Source: Leptospira selangorensis (lineage in GTDB: Bacteria > Spirochaetota > Leptospiria > Leptospirales > Leptospiraceae). From it: DNA of 64,000 nt. Within the stretch, counting starts at the first letter, position 1, and the number at the start of each line of letters is the position of its first letter. The notes under the pieces are model-generated. The model was not told where the DNA came from. It made no database searches and worked only from the letters and a program-made list of their open reading frames with translations. The position numbers were made by a program, and so were the translations under genes. The stretch is from assembly GCF_004769405.1 (NCBI RefSeq), contig NZ_RQES01000019.1:248001-312000 (forward strand), given 5' to 3'. Below are positions 52,895-63,411 of the stretch, in pieces.

Positions 52895-53662
52895 TCAATT
52901 CTTAGTTTCCAGAATCATTGGTCCCTTTGTGTGCCCGTTGATAAACTGACGGATAAATTCGTTTGGAGAATTCTGCACTTCTTCCGGAGTTCCCGTAAAT
53001 AATACCTGTCCACCGTAAAAAAATGAAATGCGGTCGGCTATCATGTATGCACTGGACATATCATGAGTGACCACCACTTGAGCCGCACCGGTCTCCTTTT
53101 TGATCCGAATAATCAACTCGTTGATTACGTTCGACATAACTGGATCCAGACCGGATGTAGGCTCATCATATAAAATGATTTCAGGATTGGAAGCGATCGC
53201 TCTTGCAAGACCGGCTCTCTTCTTCATACCGCCCGAGATATCATTCGGAAAATTGTCTTTTGCCACCGTCATATCCACTAACCTAAGTTTTTCGGCGACG
53301 ATCCGCTGGATCTCATCTTCAGGATATAATTTATGCTCTCTCAAGGGGAGTGCAACGTTATCAAAAACAGTCATCCAGTTGATAAGTGCTCCGGACTGGA
53401 ATAGAACACCCATTTTAGAACGGATCCTTTCTCTTTCCGGAATTTCTGCGCCTGAAATTTTTTCTCCGAAGATCTTACATTCTCCTGCATCCGGATCTAA
53501 TAGACCTGTGATATGTTTTAAGGTGACTGACTTTCCAGTTCCGGAAGGTCCAAGTACAACCAAGGTCTCTCCTTTTTTTACTTGGAGATTCATTCCTTTT
53601 AGGATCTTTCTCTGGCCGAAAGCCTTATGCAGATTAATTAGTTCAATTGCGTATTCTTCCAT
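52895..53662 (-). CDS. mlaF: MlaF-type ABC transporter ATPase
   Basis: The 255-residue protein has Walker A GPSGTGKS, signature [16 protein letters not shown], Walker [14 protein letters not shown] and H-loop [10 protein letters not shown]. The KKRAGLARA form of the signature is typical of Mla/Mce ATPases. It drives lipid transport through MlaE. It starts 3 nt after the mlaE stop. Confidence 0.93.
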   Translation of the reverse strand: MEEYAIELINLHKAFGQRKILKGMNLQVKKGETLVVLGPSGTGKSVTLKHITGLLDPDAGECKIFGEKISGAEIPERERIRSKMGVLFQSGALINWMTVFDNVALPLREHKLYPEDEIQRIVAEKLRLVDMTVAKDNFPNDISGGMKKRAGLARAIASNPEIILYDEPTSGLDPVMSNVINELIIRIKKETGAAQVVVTHDMSSAYMIADRISFFYGGQVLFTGTPEEVQNSPNEFIRQFINGHTKGPMILETKN

Positions 53663-53665
53663 GAC

Positions 53666-54445
53666 TTATTGCCTGTAAAAGATCGCTGTGATCACATAAC
53701 CAAAAAAGATAACCATCAAGAAAGAAGTTACCACTGATTCTCGGGTGGCTCTACCGACTCCGATCGCTCCACCTGAAGTCCTCAAACCATGAGAACAAGA
53801 AATTGCCGAAATGATCAGGCCGAATACGTAACCTTTGAATAAACCGGTGTAAAGATCTTTTAGACCGGGAATTGAAGTGATCCTTTCATTCACGTCTTGG
53901 AAATACACAATATATTCGATTCCCAATTGGAAATGACCTACGATTGCGCCGCCTAAAATTCCTAAGATGCTGGAATATACGCAGAGGACCGGAACCATTA
54001 AAGAAAAACCTAATACTCTCGGAAATACCAGAAATCGAACCGGGTCAATCGACATCACTTCCAGAGCGTCAATTTCTTCCGAAACTTTCATGGTTCCGAT
54101 TTCAGCAGCGATAGCCGAACCTATGGAAGCAGCTAAGATCAATGCAGTCATAAAAGGGGACATTTCTCGAGTGAGAGTGATTGTAAGAAGAAGTCCGATC
54201 TGGCCTTCCGCTCCGAAATCTTTTAGGCCAAGTCCTGTGTTTAATGTAAGAAGCATCCCTGTAAAAACAGCTACTACAGAAACTACGAATAAACTTCCAA
54301 CACCTGCGATAAACATTTGGTCTAAAATTTCTTTCCGTTTTTCGACGGTAAATCTTAGGTTTAAAAAAGTTTCCGCGATCAGAACGATCGTGTAACCTGC
54401 GGCATAAAGAGTATCGTTCGCTTTTTCTTTAAAGGTATCCAACAT
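53666..54445 (-). CDS. mlaE: MlaE-type ABC transporter permease
   Basis: The 259-residue polytopic protein matches Mla[56 protein letters not shown] and the final SYVITAIF-like helix. It is the membrane part of the lipid transporter. Its start is 5 nt after the stop of the aromatic-repeat gene, so the four genes form one operon. Confidence 0.93.
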   Translation of the reverse strand: MLDTFKEKANDTLYAAGYTIVLIAETFLNLRFTVEKRKEILDQMFIAGVGSLFVVSVVAVFTGMLLTLNTGLGLKDFGAEGQIGLLLTITLTREMSPFMTALILAASIGSAIAAEIGTMKVSEEIDALEVMSIDPVRFLVFPRVLGFSLMVPVLCVYSSILGILGGAIVGHFQLGIEYIVYFQDVNERITSIPGLKDLYTGLFKGYVFGLIISAISCSHGLRTSGGAIGVGRATRESVVTSFLMVIFFGYVITAIFYRQ

Positions 54446-54450
54446 TTCGA

Positions 54451-55851
54451 TTAGAGCCTAATCCACCAAAAAATCTGCACAGTGGTCTTATCCTTGTTTT
54501 TTTCTAATCCGAATAGACCGTATAAAAATTGATAAGATGTTTTTTCCGGAGTAGAGCTGTATTCCACGAGCAATGGCACATGGATATGCAGTTCTTCTTC
54601 GTTCCATCTCTGGGTATAAAGCCTCATTAAAAAAGAGAGCCTTTTTTCTCCGTTGGATAATTTTTGATACTCAATAATAGACCAGACCGGATCCCAGATC
54701 CTTTCCACAAGTTCGGATTTTATAGGAAATAAAGAAAGAAGATTCCAAGTCAGGTTACCTTCTCTGTCTTCATGCCAACGAAATAGAGGCCAGAGTTTAT
54801 AGTAATTTTCTTCTCTTCCCCATTGAACGTAAGTCCTATTCGTTCTCCACCAAAATGGGATAAAGTAGGTTTCGGAAGATTTGATATGATAACTATCGGT
54901 GCTCAAGCGAAAATAAAATGGAGTGAAAAATCTGGTCTCCTTATACGCGAATCTATAATATCCGTAAAAAGGAAATAAAATTAACTTTCTGTAATCTTCG
55001 TCGTCGTTTTGACCATATTGAAAAAAGAAAAATAGAATATTCAGATCTTTTTCGTGAGTTCTTTTATCATACCCGTAAGAAAACAAAGAACCGAAAATAG
55101 GGAACCAAAGAAATGCCCTGGCTTTCATATTTCCGAATTCGGAATCCTTGGCAAGATATAAGGGCCAAAACATTTTATAAGTAAAAGGTTCCCTTTTATC
55201 TTCGTTGTTACTTCCCCATTGTATAAAAGGCCAAAGGATGGAATAACGTTCGTATTTTCCCTTATGGATCTTATGAGAATAGAAAGGTAGGATCCTTAGA
55301 TCGTTTCTGACTTCGGAACCTCCCCACATGATGAGAGGCCATAAGATCCCATGAGCATTATAATTTTTGTATTTCCAATTCGAATAAAGTGGGAAGAGAG
55401 TGAAGTTCAACTCCGAATAACTTGCCTTTCCTCTGAGCCTTCCGAAGAAAGGGAAAAATCCAAAATAGGATTCCCTAGCAGTTTCTCCTTTTCCCCAAAT
55501 CAGAAATGGAGAAAGAGTATCCTCATCCCAGCCTAGATCATCATGATAGGTCTCTGTTCCGGTAATAAAAAATAAAAAGCTCCAGACCCTCCAATAATCA
55601 GTCTTTTCGGAATAGTAGATGGGGAATAAAAATGTATCATATCTATAATTGGATTTAGTTTCTTTATAAGTGGAGAAGAACGGTCTGAAGATCTGTTCTT
55701 CTTCTCCCAATCTTTTTTCGGATTGGTATAAGAACCAAAATTGTTTGTATTCGGAAGGATAAGGAGAAACCGGTTTGAAAGGGTATTCCGAAAATAGACT
55801 TTCCGTACAAACTAGGAAGAAAAGGATCAGTACTAGATTCTTATTTATCAT
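54451..55851 (-). CDS. Secreted aromatic-repeat protein of unknown function, first gene of the mla operon
   Basis: The 466-residue product has a signal peptide (residues 1-21) and then about a dozen irregular repeats of 25-35 residues rich in Phe, Tyr, Trp and Pro, with cores such as [49 protein letters not shown] and LFPFYGYY. The repeats alternate aromatic strands and charged turns, as expected for an outer-membrane beta-barrel or beta-sheet surface. The operon position suggests an outer-membrane partner of MlaEFD. No known family is claimed. Confidence 0.6.
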   Translation of the reverse strand: MINKNLVLILFFLVCTESLFSEYPFKPVSPYPSEYKQFWFLYQSEKRLGEEEQIFRPFFSTYKETKSNYRYDTFLFPIYYSEKTDYWRVWSFLFFITGTETYHDDLGWDEDTLSPFLIWGKGETARESYFGFFPFFGRLRGKASYSELNFTLFPLYSNWKYKNYNAHGILWPLIMWGGSEVRNDLRILPFYSHKIHKGKYERYSILWPFIQWGSNNEDKREPFTYKMFWPLYLAKDSEFGNMKARAFLWFPIFGSLFSYGYDKRTHEKDLNILFFFFQYGQNDDEDYRKLILFPFYGYYRFAYKETRFFTPFYFRLSTDSYHIKSSETYFIPFWWRTNRTYVQWGREENYYKLWPLFRWHEDREGNLTWNLLSLFPIKSELVERIWDPVWSIIEYQKLSNGEKRLSFLMRLYTQRWNEEELHIHVPLLVEYSSTPEKTSYQFLYGLFGLEKNKDKTTVQIFWWIRL

Positions 55852-55889
55852 TCTTCCCGGAAAATCCTAAACAACAGGGGATTAGATCA

Positions 55890-56945
55890 TTGAAAATTGC
55901 AGTTTTATTCGGCGGAACTTCCACAGAACACGAAATTTCCCTGCGCACAGGCACTTTCATAAGTAAAACTTTGTCTTCCATGGGACATTCGGTCAAACCC
56001 ATTCTCATTTCCAGAGATGGTAGATGGGTCATCCCTAAAGAGTATCGACCCGAGTTTCCGGAAGGAAATTCCAAAAATCCTGAAGAGTATCTAAAAGAAT
56101 TCGAGGAACTGCATTCTACTAACGCTGGAATATTCTCTTCTTTAGATTGTGATGTTGCATTTTTAGGATTACATGGAACTAGCGGAGAAGACGGTTCCGT
56201 CCAAGGATTTTTAAAAGTTCTAGGAATCCCATTCACAGGATCAGATGTAAAAGCATCTGCACTTGCAATGGATAAGATCAGAGCAAACCGGTTATTCCAA
56301 CTTGCCGGAATGTCTGTAGCTCCATTTTGGGAATTGAGAAAAAAAGAATATTCTGAAAATCCGACTTCGGTCGAAAATTCAGGTTTAGAATATCCGCTTT
56401 TTCTAAAACCTGTGGAAGGCGGTTCCAGTTTTCATACATTTAGGATAGAAGGACCCGAAGATCTTCGTAAAAGATTACCTGAATTTTTCGATGCGGAAGA
56501 ACATGCGATCTTACAAAAATTCTTAAAAGGAACGGAAGTTTCCTGCGGAGTTTGGGAAAAGAAAGAAGGTTCTAAAAGAATATTAGAAGCGCTTCCTCCA
56601 ACTGAGATCATTCCAGGTGGAGAATTTTTCGATGTAGAATCCAAATACAAACCCGGACTTTCCCAAGAGATCACTCCGGCTCGTTTACCTGAAAAGATCA
56701 TTTCTAAGATCCAAGAACAATCCATTCTCGCTCATAAAACACTTGGATGTGAAGGATATTCTAGAACTGATTTTATAATCGTAGGAGAAACTCCATTCGT
56801 TCTGGAAACAAATACGTTACCCGGAATGACAGAGACAAGTCTTATCCCTCAACAAGCAAAAGCAGCTGGGATTCCGATCCAAACATTATACCAGTCTTTG
56901 ATCGACCAGGCTTTAGAAAGAGCAGGGAAGGTGCCCGTAGGTTAA
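55890..56945 (+). CDS. ddl: D-alanine-D-alanine ligase
   Basis: Ddl makes the D-Ala-D-Ala dipeptide of peptidoglycan using ATP. The 351-residue product has VLFGGTSTEHEISLRTG, LGLHGTSGEDGSVQGFL, the ATP-grasp loop PVEGGSSF and the final ETNTLPGMTETSLIPQQA. The start is TTG at 55890 with AGGGGA upstream; no ATG is available at the conserved N-terminus. It is divergent from the aromatic-repeat gene with only 38 nt between starts. No other mur genes are adjacent. Confidence 0.94.
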   Translation: MKIAVLFGGTSTEHEISLRTGTFISKTLSSMGHSVKPILISRDGRWVIPKEYRPEFPEGNSKNPEEYLKEFEELHSTNAGIFSSLDCDVAFLGLHGTSGEDGSVQGFLKVLGIPFTGSDVKASALAMDKIRANRLFQLAGMSVAPFWELRKKEYSENPTSVENSGLEYPLFLKPVEGGSSFHTFRIEGPEDLRKRLPEFFDAEEHAILQKFLKGTEVSCGVWEKKEGSKRILEALPPTEIIPGGEFFDVESKYKPGLSQEITPARLPEKIISKIQEQSILAHKTLGCEGYSRTDFIIVGETPFVLETNTLPGMTETSLIPQQAKAAGIPIQTLYQSLIDQALERAGKVPVG

Positions 56946-56964
56946 ATTGGCCTTAGGTCGCGCG

Positions 56965-56984
56965 TGTAGGAACTCCTACATTTT
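56965..56984 (+). terminator. Short terminator after ddl
   Basis: TGTAGG and CCTACA form a 6-bp stem with an AACT loop followed by TTTT, 20 nt after the ddl stop. It overlaps the end of the convergent metW. Confidence 0.55.
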
Positions 56985-57594
56985 AACGAATCTGAAATAA
57001 AGCCAACTTTGCAAAAAAGTTAGGACTGAATTTCACCTGTTTCAGATCAGTGAAGAATGCTCTATCTTCGACAGTGAAACCTCGAATATCGCAGAACTCT
57101 TGGAAATCTAAAACGGATAAAAAGTGTAGATTGGGTGTATTGAACCAACGATAAGGAAGAAGATCCGTAACAGGAGTTTTTCCCTGGAATAAAATCCTAA
57201 AACGAACTTCCCAATATCCAAAATTCGGAAAAACGATGATCACTCGTTTCGCGATCCTTAAACATTCCTTAATAATATCTCCCGGATGTCTAGTCTCTTG
57301 GATGGTCTGGTTTAAGATCACATAATCAAAACGTTTATCTTCGTGATGGCTTAAACCTTCGTCGATATCCCCATGGTGAACGTATACACCTTTGCGGATA
57401 CATTCAACAATAGCATCTTCGTCCTTCTCGATGCCTTGTCCTCTAATCCCTTTTTGTTTTAGAAGATAGAGAAGGTCTCCGTTACCGCAACCAAGGTCCA
57501 AAACTCTAGAGCCTGGTGAGATCGTATCCAGAATATAAGCGAAGTCCGGTCTTTCTCTCAAAGTAGTACTACTTAAGATCTTAGAATCTATCAT
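56983..57594 (-). CDS. metW: Methionine biosynthesis protein MetW
   Basis: The 203-residue protein is a small SAM-methyltransferase-like protein of the MetW type: [52 protein letters not shown] and [16 protein letters not shown]. MetW partners MetX in homoserine activation in many bacteria. It overlaps the metX stop by 4 nt and is the third gene of metY-metX-metW. Confidence 0.92.
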   Translation of the reverse strand: MIDSKILSSTTLRERPDFAYILDTISPGSRVLDLGCGNGDLLYLLKQKGIRGQGIEKDEDAIVECIRKGVYVHHGDIDEGLSHHEDKRFDYVILNQTIQETRHPGDIIKECLRIAKRVIIVFPNFGYWEVRFRILFQGKTPVTDLLPYRWFNTPNLHFLSVLDFQEFCDIRGFTVEDRAFFTDLKQVKFSPNFFAKLALFQIR

Positions 57595-58700
57595 TCATTC
57601 ACCGGCATATTTAGAAAACCTCGGATCACATCCTCTTGCCTTTGGTTCGGAAGAAGAAAACTATCATGACCTTCATTCGTAGTTAGCTCTACATAAAAGA
57701 CTCTTTTGTCGGAGGCTTCTAAACTTTTTACAATTTCTCTAGATTGAGAAGGAGGGTAGAGCCAATCAGAACTATAGGAAACCACTAAAAATCTACATTG
57801 AGCAGGACTAAGTGCCTTAGTAAGTTCCTGGCCTTTTCCCAAGCTAAAATGATCCAAAGCCTTTGTCACATAGATATAAGAATTCGCATCAAAACGATCT
57901 ACGAAACTTTCTCCCTGATAGATTAGATAACTTCCGACCGCGAAATCAGAATTTAGTAGGTTTCCAATAGGCGGTTTCCTGCCGAATTTTTCTCTCATCT
58001 TATGATCAGAAAGATAAGTGATATGGCCCATCATCCTTGCTAAAGCAAGACCTTTTCTAGGAGTTGCACTGTCTTCGTACAGTCCATTATTCCAATTCGG
58101 ATCGGAAAGAATTGCCTGCCTTCCCACTTCATTAAAAGCGATCTGCATTGCGGAATGTTCTGCAGAAGAGGCGAGAATTATACAATTTTCTAAAACATCC
58201 GGATAAGAAATGCTCCATTGTAAAGCCTGCATTCCACCCATAGAACCGCCGGCTACACAGAGTAATCTTTGGATACCGAAAGATTCTACCAAAAGTTTTT
58301 GAGCAGCTACCATATCCTTGATGGAAACGAAAGGAAAGCTGGAACCATAAGGTTTTCCGCTAACAGGATTGATACTCATAGGCCCGGAAGAACCCTTACA
58401 TCCGCCGATCACATTAGATGATATTACGAAATATTGATTTGTATCAAATGCTTTGCCCGGGCCGATATATTCATCCCACCAACCTGGACGTTTTTCTGAT
58501 TCGGAATGAAAACCCGCAGCATGAGCGTCGCCCGAAAGTGCATGGCAGATTAGTATTGCATTGTCCTTATTTGGAGAAAGTGTTCCGTAGGTTTCATAAG
58601 CAACTACGGTGGGGGAAAGAATGGAACCGTTGTCCAGGCGTAGATCTCCCAGCACTGCGGTTTTTGGTTCGACTATGCCGATGGATTGATTCGATCCCAT
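57591..58700 (-). CDS. metX: Homoserine O-acetyltransferase
   Basis: MetX acetylates homoserine for direct sulfhydrylation by MetY. The 369-residue alpha/beta-hydrolase has [31 protein letters not shown], the nucleophile elbow [12 protein letters not shown], the Asp in [11 protein letters not shown] and the His in NEGHDSFLL, so the triad is complete. The metY gene is 117 nt upstream. Confidence 0.95.
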   Translation of the reverse strand: MGSNQSIGIVEPKTAVLGDLRLDNGSILSPTVVAYETYGTLSPNKDNAILICHALSGDAHAAGFHSESEKRPGWWDEYIGPGKAFDTNQYFVISSNVIGGCKGSSGPMSINPVSGKPYGSSFPFVSIKDMVAAQKLLVESFGIQRLLCVAGGSMGGMQALQWSISYPDVLENCIILASSAEHSAMQIAFNEVGRQAILSDPNWNNGLYEDSATPRKGLALARMMGHITYLSDHKMREKFGRKPPIGNLLNSDFAVGSYLIYQGESFVDRFDANSYIYVTKALDHFSLGKGQELTKALSPAQCRFLVVSYSSDWLYPPSQSREIVKSLEASDKRVFYVELTTNEGHDSFLLPNQRQEDVIRGFLNMPVNE

Positions 58701-58722
58701 GATTTAAGTTCCAAATAACTAA

Positions 58723-58782
58723 GCCACTTTCCTTTTTCAGACGATCCCAAGCAAGCTTAGGAAAGTAAAAAGAGAAAGTGGC
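58723..58782 (-). repeat. Long-range 9-bp inverted repeat between metY and metX
   Basis: GCCACTTTC at 58723 and GAAAGTGGC at 58774 are perfect 9-nt arms, 42 nt apart, in the 117-nt gap. Inside, TTTCC and GGAAA give an alternative pairing. No T run follows. It could be a leader structure for metX; it does not resemble known SAM riboswitch cores. Confidence 0.5.
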
Positions 58783-58817
58783 CGATTATTAGACGATTTT
58801 TTGGACGGAGTCGGAAG

Positions 58818-60137
<1,320 letters not shown>

Positions 60138-60200
60138 TTACTGAGCGTAGAAATTTGCTCCACAATGTCCATCTAAAATTTAATAAATAGGATAAAATAA

Positions 60201-60212
60201 TCGCTATAGCGA
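60201..60212. promoter_or_regulatory. Palindrome TCGCTATAGCGA upstream of metY
   Basis: A perfect 12-bp palindrome, 79-90 nt before the metY start codon, in an AT-rich promoter-like tract. It differs from the MetJ and MetR boxes. A repressor of methionine genes is a plausible binder, but no such regulator is encoded nearby. Confidence 0.35.
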
Positions 60213-60434
60213 ACAATATGGATTTCAGAACTAAACTGAAAATTCTTTCTAAAATTCATCCCTTAAGAAGTGAAATTCAGTAAATTCTGGAAAATATTTT
60301 CTAAAATACGAGAAATGTTCCTGTTTTATTGGTTTTTCAACGCAAGGTTCTGGTAGAATCGGTAAGTCATTTAGATTCCACGTATGTAATACGATACTAG
60401 TGGTACTATTTTTGGATGAATTGAAATACGGTCC

Positions 60435-60448
60435 CCGGAATATTCCGG
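60435..60448 (+). promoter_or_regulatory. Palindrome CCGGAATATTCCGG in place of a ribosome site
   Basis: A perfect 14-bp palindrome ends 7 nt before the start of the outer-membrane protein gene and covers the Shine-Dalgarno position; no GGAG is seen there. It may be a DNA-binding site or an RNA stem that blocks the start. Confidence 0.4.
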
Positions 60449-60455
60449 CTCAAAT

Positions 60456-62132
60456 ATGAAATTAAACTTTTTGAATTTAATTAAAAGATCTCTAATACTT
60501 CCTGGAATTATCCTTCTCTCACTTTATCTAATACCGGGAGAAGAACTTGAAGCACAACTCTGGATGCCTCCGGGAAGACAGTTCATGCAGCCTCCTGATC
60601 CATTCACATTCGATGCAGGGGTGAACAAGTTTAATAACGACTATTATCTATATCTTGCTCCTACCTTAAATTTGAATTTCGGTGGAGAATTCGGATTATC
60701 TCTTACGGCTCCGATGAACTTTCTCGCCTATGACCAGGATCCAAAGGACCCAACCTTAAAGGTAGGAAGTATCCGTAAAATCGACTATGACCAGAAAAGC
60801 GATTATCTCAGGCTCATTAATAATATTTGGTACGGGACCTACGGACTTTATAAACCTGGGGAGACAACCTTCTCCTTTTATGCCGGAAAACTTTTTGATG
60901 GATATATAGGTCATGGAACAATCGTAAACCGTTATGTGAACAACCAAAGGATAGACATTTATAATGTGGGTCTTATGGCTGATTTTAATAATGATTATGG
61001 AGGAGTGCAGGTATTCACAAACTCGGTTTATACACATGAGATTGGTGCTGCTCGAGGATATGTCCGTCCATTTGCAATCGCATTCAAATTATTTGATCTA
61101 TTTACCGGCAGATCCCAGTTATTCGGGATGTTGCAGCTTGGACAAGGAAACGTAGCAGACGAAGCCGGTAGAAAAAAAGTTTATGAAGAAGCTGGAGTAG
61201 ATCCGGAAGACAGAGAGAAATACAGGGCTTTGGTGGAAGATCAAAAGACTCACCAAATGAAAGAAGAAATGATCCCGATCGAGAAAAAACCCGAATCTCG
61301 TAAGGAAAAGTTAAAAGAGTTCTTCAATCAGGATAATTTCGCAAATAGATTCTCTATCGGATATACGACTGCTTTCGATACAAAAGCACCAACACAACTT
61401 TCATTTGATACAACTGGTCGTTTACGTTTGGATTCTAATAATAATCCACTCGTAGAACAGTCTGAAAAATTAGTCATCCAAGGTATGGATGCCGAATACA
61501 AACTGATTAGCTCAAAGTATGTGGAGATCACTCCATACTACGATGTAAACACGATCAAAATATTGAATTCTAAAGGAACTCATACGGGCGCAATGTTCCG
61601 CTTCGGTGGAAAAGATATCTACGCAAAGATTAAACCTGAATATAGGAATATGGATGCGAACTATATTCCTATGTATTTCGATAGCTTTTATGAATTAGAA
61701 AGATATCAGGCTAATGTGAACTCCCAGCTTCCAATGACGAAATTGGAAGCTGCTAAACTAATGGATCCGGATGCTGCAAGACTGAAAGGTTATTTCACTT
61801 CAGTCGTATTAAGTTTTTACAGGATTTCCCTGGAAGCTAACTATGAAAATTATTCCGGACCGAATAATTCTAGGATATTCGTAGGTTTATATTTCCCGAT
61901 CGGTTCATTATTCATGATCTCCGGTTATTATACGCGTAAAAACTTTGATCAAAATAAAGACGCATTCAAGGTAGATGATAATTCAGTAGGAGCAATTGAA
62001 GCTGCTCTTAATCTGGGATTCATTTCGATCAGAGTCCAGGATATTCGTAGATGGGTGTACGATAGCACCTCGAATAGTTTCGTGGCGCAGGACGAGCAGA
62101 AGGTCCTATTTTCTAACTCTTTGTCCTTCTAA
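60456..62132 (+). CDS. Putative outer-membrane beta-barrel protein
   Basis: The 558-residue product has a signal sequence (residues 10-33, cleaved near LEAQLWM) and alternating amphipathic strands (YYLYLAPTLNLNFGGEFGLSL, RISLEANYENYSG, IFVGLYFPIGSLFMISGYY), ending in LFSNSLSF with a C-terminal Phe, an outer-membrane signal. A charged helical insert (about 235-295) breaks the barrel. No family is named. It overlaps the end of the convergent rsmE by 20 nt. The 14-bp palindrome upstream suggests regulation. Confidence 0.65.
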   Translation: MKLNFLNLIKRSLILPGIILLSLYLIPGEELEAQLWMPPGRQFMQPPDPFTFDAGVNKFNNDYYLYLAPTLNLNFGGEFGLSLTAPMNFLAYDQDPKDPTLKVGSIRKIDYDQKSDYLRLINNIWYGTYGLYKPGETTFSFYAGKLFDGYIGHGTIVNRYVNNQRIDIYNVGLMADFNNDYGGVQVFTNSVYTHEIGAARGYVRPFAIAFKLFDLFTGRSQLFGMLQLGQGNVADEAGRKKVYEEAGVDPEDREKYRALVEDQKTHQMKEEMIPIEKKPESRKEKLKEFFNQDNFANRFSIGYTTAFDTKAPTQLSFDTTGRLRLDSNNNPLVEQSEKLVIQGMDAEYKLISSKYVEITPYYDVNTIKILNSKGTHTGAMFRFGGKDIYAKIKPEYRNMDANYIPMYFDSFYELERYQANVNSQLPMTKLEAAKLMDPDAARLKGYFTSVVLSFYRISLEANYENYSGPNNSRIFVGLYFPIGSLFMISGYYTRKNFDQNKDAFKVDDNSVGAIEAALNLGFISIRVQDIRRWVYDSTSNSFVAQDEQKVLFSNSLSF

Positions 62133-62883
62133 CACGAGGCAAGGAGTTTTCCCATTGGGAAAGGAAGAAGGACACAGCTTGTTCCGATCTCAAAACGGAA
62201 GAAGAAAGCCTGACTCCTGAAATATTCGATTTTCTGAACACTTCCAATTCTTTTTTTGTCCAGCCAGGTTCGGGGCCTACCAATATAGAATATTCTTTTT
62301 CCTCCAAAGGAAGACTTTCTTGGATAAATTTTCCTTTTTTATCCAAGTAGAAAAATTTACGGGAAGAAGATACTATTTCCGAGATCGATCCCTTCTTCTC
62401 GAAACTTGTTTTTTGGCCTGGTGGAACAAATCCAAGTTCTAATTTAGGTAGAAAAACATTACCACCTTGTTCCATTCCAAGGATCAGTTTTTCTTTTATA
62501 TTCTCTTCTTTCCATACGGGGGAGGTGAGGTATTCGGTTCTAGAAAGTGTAGCAAGTCTGAATTCCAAGGATTGTACACCCCAGACACCCGCAAGTTCTA
62601 AGATCTTTTCCACAGTGGGGGGTCTTTGGACGGAAACGATTAGATGAATACCGGGACTTCTTCTTTTAGGTTTAATAATGGGAGTATATGATCCTAAAAT
62701 TTCCCGAGAAGATATATTTATAATTTTAAAAAATCCTAAACTCTCATTTAGGAGACCTGCTTTGATCTTATTTCCTTCTTTTTTTTGTAAAACTTTTAGA
62801 ATATGAATGATCCGATCCGGATTGATGATCTTGAATTCCCCAGAATTTGTTTTCTGAGAGGGATCCAATATTAGATAATTCAT
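62113..62883 (-). CDS. rsmE: 16S rRNA (uracil1498-N3)-methyltransferase
   Basis: The 256-residue protein has the RsmE/SPOUT fold: HILKVLQKKEGNKIKAGL at the PUA-like N-terminus, ELAGVWGVQSLEFRLA, LVGPEPGWTKKELEVF and the knot segment SGVRLSSSVLRSEQAVSFF. It methylates U1498 of 16S rRNA. It is 4 nt downstream of the zinc-ribbon gene. Confidence 0.9.
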   Translation of the reverse strand: MNYLILDPSQKTNSGEFKIINPDRIIHILKVLQKKEGNKIKAGLLNESLGFFKIINISSREILGSYTPIIKPKRRSPGIHLIVSVQRPPTVEKILELAGVWGVQSLEFRLATLSRTEYLTSPVWKEENIKEKLILGMEQGGNVFLPKLELGFVPPGQKTSFEKKGSISEIVSSSRKFFYLDKKGKFIQESLPLEEKEYSILVGPEPGWTKKELEVFRKSNISGVRLSSSVLRSEQAVSFFLSQWENSLPRVRRTKS

Positions 62884-62887
62884 AAGT

Positions 62888-63406
62888 TTAAATTTCTACT
62901 TGAGGGGCCTTATCATCTTCTTCATTAGGAGTAGGAACAGAAGGTTCCTGCGTCTCAGGCTGGTTCCAATTAGGAACTGAGTCATTCCAGTTTTGAGAAG
63001 AAAAGAAACAGGCTCTTGCGACCCCGATCAGGATCAGAATGAATAGAATATATTTTGCGAGTAGGGGGCCGAATCCTGTACGATTCGGATCATCATTATA
63101 ATTTTCGAATGATTGAATACGTTCTCCTGGATTTTGCCAACCGTAGGATCTATTTCGACTGAATCTGGATTTGATGGATTCGAATTTGCCTTCTAAAAAA
63201 CGAAAAAATCCCCGTGCTGAACGGGGACTCTGGGTTCCGGAGTCTCCTCCGGGGAGATCGTATCTTCCGCCTCTAAAACTGGCCGGGTCTTCCGGATCAA
63301 AAACGAAAGAATGATAACATCTAGGACACCGAACAGTCAGTCTTCCCAAATCCATGGGAATCCTGAGTTCAGTGCCGCAGGAAGAACAAGGAAGAATATA
63401 CCGCAC
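62888..63406 (-). CDS. Zinc-ribbon domain membrane protein
   Basis: The 172-residue protein begins with a zinc ribbon (CSSCGTEL and RCPRCYHSF, two CxxC pairs) of the MJ0042/DZR type, then a basic linker rich in Arg and Ser, one transmembrane segment (about 112-130) and an acidic Pro-rich tail. Function unknown; it probably senses or binds something at the membrane. It lies between the partial gene at the right edge and rsmE, all on one strand. Confidence 0.65.
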   Translation of the reverse strand: MRYILPCSSCGTELRIPMDLGRLTVRCPRCYHSFVFDPEDPASFRGGRYDLPGGDSGTQSPRSARGFFRFLEGKFESIKSRFSRNRSYGWQNPGERIQSFENYNDDPNRTGFGPLLAKYILFILILIGVARACFFSSQNWNDSVPNWNQPETQEPSVPTPNEEDDKAPQVEI

Positions 63407-63411
63407 TTAGC

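Noticed and set aside
53100..54395. Long plus-strand frames opposite mlaF and mlaE
   Set aside because: The minus-strand genes have complete family motifs; the opposite frames have none and no ribosome site.
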